From contig CAYMWP010000143.1 in assembly GCA_964393895.1 (NCBI GenBank), positions 1 to 11,378 of the forward strand: a stretch of DNA of 11,378 nucleotides, read 5' to 3'. Shown one piece after another: positions 1-5,488 of the stretch (position 1 is its first letter; every line of letters begins with the position of its first letter). The stretch comes from B4-G1 sp964393895 (GTDB lineage Bacteria > Chloroflexota > Anaerolineae > B4-G1). A program made the translations under genes and the position numbers. The notes under the pieces were generated by a model. That model was not told where the DNA came from. It made no database searches and was given only the letters and a program-made list of their open reading frames with translations.

Positions 1-367
1 TCAACCCCGGGCACCATAGATGTCTGCCGGCGCGCTTTACCCGGTAAACAAATACCGTTTCTTTTTGGTGAAAAGGAGATCACGGCCCAGGCTAATGCCG
101 TTCCAGAAGAGATTACAGTGACTATGCACGCCTTGAATCAGCAAGGAGGGACTGATTGGACACAGGAGATCACCTCATGCCAAACTGCCGACGACCGCTA
201 CGGCTGCACAGCGTTTCCCGGTGCCCTACGCCACCAACCCGGTCACGGTGAGCGTGGAGGAAGACTATCTGCTCACGGCTGTAACGAGGAGGCAAAGAGG
301 CTGCGCTAACATCGCGTCAACCCGACGCGGCTTGCGCCGCTGTAATCGGCGAGGTCACGCGCATTGA
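1..367 (+). pseudogene. Partial, probably frameshifted coding remnant of unknown family
   Basis: Frame 1 is open from the window edge to a TAA at 307-309 and reads protein-like up to about position 170 (for example PEEITVTMHALNQQGG). After that the composition becomes odd. From about 180 to 290 frame 2 looks more like coding DNA: it reads RFPVPYATNPVTVSVEED, with mostly G or C in third positions, and stays open to a TGA at 365-367. The simplest reading is the 3' end of a gene carrying a frameshift, or decayed sequence. No domain, motif or membrane segment is recognisable in either frame. The 5' end lies outside the window. It could also be noncoding DNA that is open by chance, since GC-rich DNA has few stop codons. 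Confidence 0.3.
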
Positions 368-390
368 AGTAGTCTTCTGGCGAGGGTCCT

Positions 391-419
391 TGCCACGCAC
401 CCGCCGCGCGGGTTATGCC
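391..419 (+). promoter_or_regulatory. Weak candidate promoter with hairpin spacer upstream of the J-protein operon
   Basis: TTGCCA (391-396; 5 of 6 to the -35 consensus) and TATGCC (414-419; a poor -10) are separated by 17 bases. The spacer contains a perfect 6-bp inverted repeat, ACCCGC at 399-404 and GCGGGT at 408-413. Transcription would start near 426, leaving a short leader with the GAGG ribosome site at 446-449. The -10 match is weak, and no CIRCE element (the HrcA operator typical of dnaK/dnaJ operons) is visible, so this is tentative. Confidence 0.2.
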
Positions 420-457
420 AGCCGTTGGGATAAACGCGCTGTAACGAGGTATGGTGA

Positions 458-1432
458 ATGGAGTACAAAGACTACTACAAAATCCTGGGTGTAGAGAGGG
501 ATGTCAGTGAGAAGGAAATCAAGCGGGCCTACCGGCGGTTGGCCCGCCAGTTGCATCCCGACGTCAATCCAGGGGACGAGCGGGCCGAGGAGAGATTCAA
601 AGAGATCAACGAGGCCTACGAGGTTTTGAGCGACGCGGAGAAACGGGCCAAGTATGATCGCCTGGGTGCTAACTGGCAACAATGGCAGCGTGCGGGGCGC
701 GATTCAGGCCAGTATGACTGGTCCCAGTGGTTCGCCGGCAGGCCAGGGGGGACACGCGTCGAGTGGAGCGGCGACCTGGGCGATCTCTTTGGCGGCGGCG
801 CAGGGGCAGGGGCGTTTTCGGATTTCTTTCGCGCCATCTTTGGCGGGATGGGAGGAACAGGGAGCGCCGGCACTAGCGAGGACGTGTTTCGGCGCGCATC
901 CCACCAGCGCACGATGGCCGGGCAGGACGTGGAGGCTTCGGTGGAGGTGACACTGGAGGAAGCGTTTCACGGCGCCACCCGTCTATTGGAGCGGGAGGGG
1001 CGGCGGATCCGGGTAAAGATTCCGCCGGGGGTGCGGAACGGGTCGAAGGTGCGCATTGCCGGAAAGGGCAAGCCCGGTTACTCGGGGGGTTCACCCGGCG
1101 ACCTTTACCTGAACATCACGATCAAACCCCATCCGATCTTTGAGCGCGAGGGAGACGATTTGCGCTGCAAAGTTGATGTGGATCTATACACCAGCGTGCT
1201 GGGCGGCGAGTCCCGAGTGCCGACGCTGAACGGCGATGTATCGTTGAGAATTCCTCCGGGCACCAGCGGAGGCAGCACTTTTCTCCTGCGGGGCAAAGGG
1301 ATGCCCCAACCTAACACTCCGAAACAATACGGCAACCTGCTGGCCACGGTCCAGATACAGGTACCTCAGAGCCTCAGCCCTCGTGAGCGAGAACTGTTCG
1401 AGGAACTATCCAGTCTCCGAAAGAGTAAATAG
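458..1432 (+). CDS. J-domain co-chaperone, class B DnaJ/CbpA-like (no zinc finger)
   Basis: A 324-residue Hsp40 that should stimulate an Hsp70 ATPase and deliver unfolded clients in the cytoplasm. The J domain covers residues 5-70 (DYYKILGV start), with the Hsp70-activating HPD triad at 33-35 and the usual helix III ending FKEINEAYEVLSD. A Gly/Phe-rich stretch follows at about 105-145 (GDLFGGG, FRAIFGGMGG). The two-part C-terminal client-binding region lies at about 157-320, with the typical VTLEEAFHG, IPPGV, KGKPG and GDLYL elements. The four CxxCxGxG repeats of true DnaJ are absent, which makes it a CbpA/class B protein of normal length for that class. The ATG at 458 has GAGG at 446-449, eight bases upstream. 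It is the first gene of a compact operon; the next start codon lies one base after its TAG. A dedicated Hsp70 partner is not adjacent, but a YegD-like Hsp70 lies about 7 kb away on the other strand. Confidence 0.93.
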   Translation: MEYKDYYKILGVERDVSEKEIKRAYRRLARQLHPDVNPGDERAEERFKEINEAYEVLSDAEKRAKYDRLGANWQQWQRAGRDSGQYDWSQWFAGRPGGTRVEWSGDLGDLFGGGAGAGAFSDFFRAIFGGMGGTGSAGTSEDVFRRASHQRTMAGQDVEASVEVTLEEAFHGATRLLEREGRRIRVKIPPGVRNGSKVRIAGKGKPGYSGGSPGDLYLNITIKPHPIFEREGDDLRCKVDVDLYTSVLGGESRVPTLNGDVSLRIPPGTSGGSTFLLRGKGMPQPNTPKQYGNLLATVQIQVPQSLSPRERELFEELSSLRKSK

Positions 1433-1433
1433 A

Positions 1434-2618
1434 ATGTACGCACACAAACGCCTGATTCCCATCGTGCTATTGCTGGCCCTGGTTATGCTGGCCTGCGACA
1501 CCCAAGAGCTCCTGTTCGTGTCCACGCCCACAGCGGGTGCACCGCGTCCCACGCTGTCTCAGCCCGTGCTCGTCGCTACTCCTACCCCATTACCGCAAGA
1601 GTTCATCGCCGAGATAGACGCAGAGGACGCCTGGCTGATCAACCTCTATCAGCGGGCTAATCCCGCCGTGGTCTACATAGAAGTGCTGGTGAAACAGGGA
1701 GACACTTCCGTACCACTCGCCACCGGGTCTGGCTTTGTGATAGATGCACAAGGACACATCGCCACGAATGGACACGTCGTCGAGGCAGCCGATGCCGTGC
1801 AGGTCACTTTTTCCGACGGAAGTGTGGCCGACGCCCAGGTCGTGGGGCGAGATCAGTACTCCGATCTGGCAGTGATCAGGGTGGACGTGCCGTCTGACCG
1901 CCTGATGCCTTTGGAACTGGGCGATTCGGACGCCCTCCAGGTAGGACAGCGGGTCGTCGCCATCGGCAATCCCTTTGGGCTAGAGGGGACGATGACCGCC
2001 GGCATCGTCAGTGCGCTGGGACGCACATTACCGACCCAGGTATTCGAGAGCGGCGGCAGTTTCTCCAATCCCGAGATCATCCAAACCGACGCAGCCATCA
2101 ATCCCGGCAACTCTGGCGGGCCGCTGCTGGATACCCGCGGGCGGGTGATCGGCATCAACACGGCCATTCGCTCGGAAACGGGCGTCAACTCTGGCATCGG
2201 ATTCGCCGTGCCGGTCAACACGATCAAGCGCATACTGCCCAGTCTGATCGAGGAGGGAGAATACACTTACCCTTACCTGGGCATCACTTGTGATAACCGG
2301 TTCACCGTCGCCGAATTGATGAACCCGCTAGATCTGCCGGTGGATCACGGTGTGCTCGTCGCCCAAGTCACCCCTGGAACTGGGGCAGCCCGCGCCGGTC
2401 TGCGAGGCGGCGACCACGAAGTAGAAGTGAGGGGCATGACGGTCAGCGCCGGCGGCGATATAATCGTCGCAGTTGACGGGTACGAGCTGCGCGACTTTGA
2501 TGACTTGATCGCTTACTTGGTGCGCGAGACGGAGGTAGGGCAGAGGATCGTTTTGACCATCGTTCGGGATGAGGAAGAGTTAGAGATTCCGGTCACCTTG
2601 GGAGAGAGACCGCAATGA
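1434..2618 (+). CDS. htrA: HtrA/DegP-family serine protease (S1C) with one PDZ domain, membrane-anchored
   Basis: A 394-residue extracytoplasmic quality-control protease that should cleave misfolded envelope proteins. The N-terminus (MYAHKR, then hydrophobic residues 7-20) is a signal sequence ending LVMLAC. Cys21 could be lipidated, although Met at -3 is not the classic lipobox residue; otherwise the segment is an uncleaved anchor. Residues 30-55 form a Thr/Pro-rich linker. The trypsin-fold domain (about 70-275) shows a full catalytic triad: His114 in TNGHVV, Asp144 in SDLAVIRV and Ser227 in GNSGGP. A single PDZ domain covers about 281-390 (YLGI, AGLRGGD, GGDIIVAVDG). The open frame extends 17 codons upstream into the J-protein gene, but the ATG at 1434 sits one base after that gene's stop and directly precedes the signal sequence, so it is preferred. 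The tight spacing implies co-transcription and probably coupled translation. The family assignment is secure; lipidation is inferred. Confidence 0.93.
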   Translation: MYAHKRLIPIVLLLALVMLACDTQELLFVSTPTAGAPRPTLSQPVLVATPTPLPQEFIAEIDAEDAWLINLYQRANPAVVYIEVLVKQGDTSVPLATGSGFVIDAQGHIATNGHVVEAADAVQVTFSDGSVADAQVVGRDQYSDLAVIRVDVPSDRLMPLELGDSDALQVGQRVVAIGNPFGLEGTMTAGIVSALGRTLPTQVFESGGSFSNPEIIQTDAAINPGNSGGPLLDTRGRVIGINTAIRSETGVNSGIGFAVPVNTIKRILPSLIEEGEYTYPYLGITCDNRFTVAELMNPLDLPVDHGVLVAQVTPGTGAARAGLRGGDHEVEVRGMTVSAGGDIIVAVDGYELRDFDDLIAYLVRETEVGQRIVLTIVRDEEELEIPVTLGERPQ

Positions 2619-2660
2619 GCGGCCGCCAATACCTAACAGTCAAAAAGGGGGTTACAAGCA

Positions 2661-3770
2661 ATGTTCAAACAGCAAGACCTGCGCGAACTGGCAGCGTACC
2701 AGGCTGAGACGCCGATACTTAGCGTCTACCTAGACGTAGACCCGACGGCACGCAAGACGGACGAGTACAAATTGGCGCTGCGGCAGATGTTAAAGCAGGC
2801 AGAAAGTTCAGCCACGCCCGATGATATAGAGGCTATGGAACAATTCTTCGATCACGAATACGATTGGTCGGGTCGAGGAGTAGCTGCCTTTTCTTGCGCA
2901 CAGGAGGGGTTTTGGCGCGCCTATTCTCTGGCTGTTCCCGTCGCTTCCGGCGTCACGATAGCTCGCAAGCCCTACATCTGGCCGCTAACGGCGCTGGTGG
3001 ACGCTTATGGCAGTTATCTGGTGGCCCAGGTCAACCGGCAGGGGGTGCGCCTGTTGCTGTTTGAGATGGGCGAGTTGGGGGCCACAGATGAATACCTGGG
3101 AGAGGAAGTACGCAAACTCAAGAAAGGACGCGGTTCATCGGGGGGAGCGGGACGGCGCGGGGGAGCGCCTGTTTCGAGCCGGCGCGAGGAGCAAGTGGCG
3201 CAACGCAATATCCGCGAGGCGGTCCAGGCGACCAAGCTCTTTTGCAACAAATACAACCCGCAGCGATTGATCATCGCCGGCGCCGAACCGACAGCCGCGC
3301 ACTTTCACGATGTGTTGCCCAAGCGTTTACGAGAAAAGGTGATCGGCTCGTTCAGCGCAGATATGAACGCGACCGAGCCGGAGATACGCGAACGCTCGCT
3401 CGAGATTTTGCGAGGGGTGGAAAAAGAGCGCGAGAGCGCCCTGGTAGACGTGGTATTCACAGAGGCGGCCAAGGGGCGCAAGGGCGTCATCCGCCTGGCC
3501 GATACATTGGGCGCAGCTCACGAGGGCCGCATCCAAACGCTGGTGATCACCCGTGATTACCACGAACCGGGCTACCAATGTAGTCATTGCGCCTACATCA
3601 CCGACCAGGACTTGGAGACCTGTCCTTTCTGTGGCGGCGAGTTCGTCGAGATTCCCGACGCAGCCGAGGCATTGGTGACAAAAGTGATCGAGGACGGCGG
3701 TAAAGTAGAAGTTGTGGACGAAAACCCCAAGATAGAAGAGTTCGGCGTGGGGGCGCTGCTGAGATACTAG
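2661..3770 (+). CDS. Bacterial eRF1-like release factor homologue (baeRF/VLRF1-type), GGA loop
   Basis: A 369-residue homologue of archaeal/eukaryotic peptide release factor 1. Bacterial members are thought to act in ribosome rescue or nascent-chain release rather than normal termination. Residues 1-110 correspond to an N-terminal domain. The middle domain begins near 115 (SYLVAQVNRQGVRLLLFE) and carries a basic, glycine-rich loop at 154-169. That loop aligns with the eRF1 GGQ loop but reads RRGGA, so Ala169 replaces the catalytic Gln. It is followed by the expected helix (SSRREEQVAQRNIREAVQ) and LIIAGAEP. The C-terminal L7Ae-like domain keeps a zinc ribbon (Cys307, Cys310, Cys321, Cys324) and ends FGVGALLRY, very like archaeal aRF1. 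Spacing from the protease gene is 42 bases, with an AGGGG ribosome site at 2646-2650; a terminator follows at 3793. Third gene of the operon. Homology is clear from motifs; the function of the GGA variant is unknown. Confidence 0.8.
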   Translation: MFKQQDLRELAAYQAETPILSVYLDVDPTARKTDEYKLALRQMLKQAESSATPDDIEAMEQFFDHEYDWSGRGVAAFSCAQEGFWRAYSLAVPVASGVTIARKPYIWPLTALVDAYGSYLVAQVNRQGVRLLLFEMGELGATDEYLGEEVRKLKKGRGSSGGAGRRGGAPVSSRREEQVAQRNIREAVQATKLFCNKYNPQRLIIAGAEPTAAHFHDVLPKRLREKVIGSFSADMNATEPEIRERSLEILRGVEKERESALVDVVFTEAAKGRKGVIRLADTLGAAHEGRIQTLVITRDYHEPGYQCSHCAYITDQDLETCPFCGGEFVEIPDAAEALVTKVIEDGGKVEVVDENPKIEEFGVGALLRY

Positions 3771-3792
3771 ACTCGCTTGATGATCGAATAGC

Positions 3793-3823
3793 AGAGGGCC
3801 GCGCGCGCGGCCCTCTTTGATTT
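3793..3823 (+). terminator. Rho-independent terminator closing the J-protein/HtrA/baeRF operon
   Basis: A perfect self-complementary stretch runs from 3793 to 3816 (arms 3793-3804 and 3805-3816, core GGGCCGCGC pairing with GCGCGGCCC). On the + strand the stem is followed by TTTGATTT. It lies between the baeRF stop (3770) and the end of the convergent YhhN gene (3833). The minus-strand side lacks a T-run, so it mainly serves the + operon, with only weak bidirectional potential. Confidence 0.8.
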
Positions 3824-3832
3824 GGATGCGTT

Positions 3833-4525
3833 TCAAACAGCGATAGAAGCAGCCAGGGCTACCTGGGCCAGGTGGTAGGTGACGATGCACAGCAGCCGGA
3901 GACCGAGGGATGGTTTGACGAAGCGATCCCAGGCCAGCACAGTATCAGAGACGAAAAACAGACTCGCCCCCACGATCACAGCGCCTCGCCGCAGCGGCGC
4001 CCATTCCGCGCGGAACAGAGTGGCCCAAGCTGAAATGAGCATCAGGCCCAACGCCAGGCAGTAGATCGCCACCGGGGCCAGCAGGGCCACCTGTCCCCGG
4101 CGACGTATGCCGGCTGCAATACCTCGATACAGCGCCAGCCCGATAGCCGTCACGATGACGAGGGGCGCGACCACAGTCCAGGGAGGCAAAGTCCGGTTCA
4201 GGCCGACGATGTAACAGAGGTGGGCCAGCAGGAATGCCACCAGGCCGGAGGTGAAAAAACGCTCCGGCAGCATCAGGAGGACGTCCCCTGCCAGGGAGAG
4301 CGCCAGGCCGGGCAGAAAGAAACGGGCCACCCAGGCATCATGCGGCCCTCGCGTCAACAGCCAGCCCCCGACCAAGATAGCGAGCAGAGCCGTCGGTTTG
4401 AAGATGTACTCTAGCCGCTTCCAGCGCCGAGCGACGGCCAGCCAATCAAGCGAGGCCAACACCAGCGCGATGACCAAGGCCCAATGACCGATCTCCAATC
4501 TCTCATCCCTCAATTCGTCCACCAA
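3833..4525 (-). CDS. YhhN/TMEM86-family (lysoplasmalogenase-like) integral membrane protein
   Basis: A 230-residue protein with about seven or eight hydrophobic helices. Family marks are the KPTALLAI segment (about 43-50), LALSLAGDVLLML (about 75-87) and the FFTSGLVAFLLAHLCYIVGL stretch (about 90-108), with conserved Lys, Asp and His in or near the membrane. A second acidic helix motif, FFVSDTVLAWDRF, lies near 190-202. Animal TMEM86 members hydrolyse lysoplasmalogens; the bacterial substrate is not known, so catalysis is inferred. The longest frame starts with TTG at 4525. No ATG is available, and TTG at 4498 has GAGGG eight bases upstream, so the real start may be 4498, with nothing of the first helix lost. 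A TATAAT at 4546-4541 supplies its promoter, shared with the divergent gene. The 3' end faces the baeRF terminator. Confidence 0.8.
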   Translation of the reverse strand: MVDELRDERLEIGHWALVIALVLASLDWLAVARRWKRLEYIFKPTALLAILVGGWLLTRGPHDAWVARFFLPGLALSLAGDVLLMLPERFFTSGLVAFLLAHLCYIVGLNRTLPPWTVVAPLVIVTAIGLALYRGIAAGIRRRGQVALLAPVAIYCLALGLMLISAWATLFRAEWAPLRRGAVIVGASLFFVSDTVLAWDRFVKPSLGLRLLCIVTYHLAQVALAASIAV

Positions 4526-4540
4526 TCCACAACTGGAGGC

Positions 4541-4570
4541 ATTATATCACATGCCCAAGCGGGTTGACAA
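4541..4570 (-). promoter_or_regulatory. Sigma70-type promoter of the YhhN gene
   Basis: On the minus strand, TTGTCA (4570-4565; 5 of 6) and a perfect TATAAT (4546-4541) are separated by 18 bases. Transcription should begin near 4534, giving a leader of about 9 bases to the TTG at 4525 or about 36 bases to the SD-preceded TTG at 4498. The -35 overlaps the -35 of the opposite promoter. Confidence 0.7.
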
Positions 4571-4578
4571 ATCCCGCT
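4558..4578. promoter_or_regulatory. Inverted repeat spanning the shared -35 region (candidate operator)
   Basis: AGCGGG at 4558-4563 is mirrored by CCCGCT at 4573-4578, with a 9-base centre that contains TTGACAA, the overlapping -35 elements of both divergent promoters. A protein bound here would block both promoters at once. The regulator is not in the window, and the site is inferred from symmetry and position only. Confidence 0.4.
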
Positions 4579-4592
4579 CACGACGGTAAAAT
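4564..4592 (+). promoter_or_regulatory. Near-consensus promoter giving a leaderless transcript
   Basis: A perfect TTGACA (4564-4569), a spacer of exactly 17 bases and TAAAAT (4587-4592; 5 of 6) make a strong sigma70-type promoter. The expected start site, 6-9 bases after the -10, falls at or within a few bases of the ATG at 4601. No ribosome binding site separates them, so the mRNA should be leaderless or nearly so. Confidence 0.75.
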
Positions 4593-4600
4593 GTCCCCCA

Positions 4601-5431
4601 ATGCAAGAAACCATAAAACCGCTAGATCGCAATCGCCTGAGCGTGCTGATGGCCGTACTTTTGCTGGGCAGCGTGCTCTTTCGCTTCATCGAACTGCCCG
4701 ATCACGTCTGGAAGTTGCAGCCCCTAGGCTCACCTCTGGAAATTCACGTCACCGGCACGTGGTTGCTGATCACATTGATGGTTGGGCTGGTGTGCACCGG
4801 CGCCAACCTCATCCTACACGGCCACCCGCACCTGGGCGAGCACCTGGGACGGCCGATCTATATCGCCTGGATCCTGCCTGGCATAGTGACAGGTTTGTCC
4901 GCCTACGTCTTGGCGGGCGCATCCACTTGGCCCTTGTGGACTGGAACTTTGATGGTGACGAGTATCGGCATCATGCTGGTCATCTCTGCCGAATACAGCG
5001 CCATCTCCCCCGATGCCCCGGGCTACCCGACGGCTCGCCTGGCCCTCAATATGCTGGCATACCTGCTGGCATTTGTGCTTTTTACCATCATCTACCACAC
5101 GCGCACGCGCAGCCTGGTGACTGCCACCCTGACGCTGCTCTCTGCCACACTCTTGGCGCTCGACTTGTTGAGCGTGGCGGACGTACCTATAGGACGCATG
5201 CTGCCTTTTGCCGGTGCCGTCGGTCTCATCGTCGGCGAGAGCACTTGGGCGCTGAATTATTGGCAGATCAGCGCCTGGATAGGCGGACTGTCTCTGTTGC
5301 TGATCTTTTACGTCGCCATCAACTTGGCCCACCAACACTTGCTGGAGAGATTGAGATTGTCAACCCTGGTCGAGTTCGTCATAGTTGCCGCCATTGTGCT
5401 GACCATCATTCTGCTCAAAGTACCCGAGTGA
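4601..5431 (+). CDS. Multi-pass membrane protein of unknown function
   Basis: 276 residues with about nine hydrophobic segments, roughly at 13-31, 51-72, 85-106, 110-131, 144-164, 171-191, 199-220, 222-243 and 256-272. The loops are short and the N-terminus (QETIKPLDRNR) is cytoplasm-like. No catalytic or transport signature was recognised. The only notable polar residues in a hydrophobic context are Glu in LVISAEYSA (about 130) and Glu in VGESTWALNYW (about 212). It may belong to one of the uncharacterised Chloroflexota membrane families, but this was not established. The ATG at 4601 follows a strong promoter so closely that the transcript is probably leaderless, which supports this start. 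An overlapping frame from 4564 begins inside the -35 and has no membrane pattern, so it was dismissed. The phosphorylase gene follows 57 bases later and could be co-transcribed. Confidence 0.8.
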   Translation: MQETIKPLDRNRLSVLMAVLLLGSVLFRFIELPDHVWKLQPLGSPLEIHVTGTWLLITLMVGLVCTGANLILHGHPHLGEHLGRPIYIAWILPGIVTGLSAYVLAGASTWPLWTGTLMVTSIGIMLVISAEYSAISPDAPGYPTARLALNMLAYLLAFVLFTIIYHTRTRSLVTATLTLLSATLLALDLLSVADVPIGRMLPFAGAVGLIVGESTWALNYWQISAWIGGLSLLLIFYVAINLAHQHLLERLRLSTLVEFVIVAAIVLTIILLKVPE

Positions 5432-5488
5432 TGCCAAGGGCTGTGAGATAGAAATCTCGACCACAAACCTAGTCCCGGAGTAGCCCCT

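Noticed and set aside
278..449. 12-base direct repeat GCTGTAACGAGG at 278-289 and 438-449
   Set aside because: Only two copies with no shared flanks; part of the second copy serves as the J-protein ribosome site, so chance is likely.
3327..3890. 187-residue minus-strand frame across the baeRF 3' end and terminator
   Set aside because: It crosses a strong terminator hairpin and reads against the conserved zinc-ribbon domain.
4564..5451. 295-residue + strand frame overlapping the membrane protein
   Set aside because: It starts at a TTG inside the -35 box and is rich in Arg/His/Pro without structure; the alternative frame has regular membrane helices.
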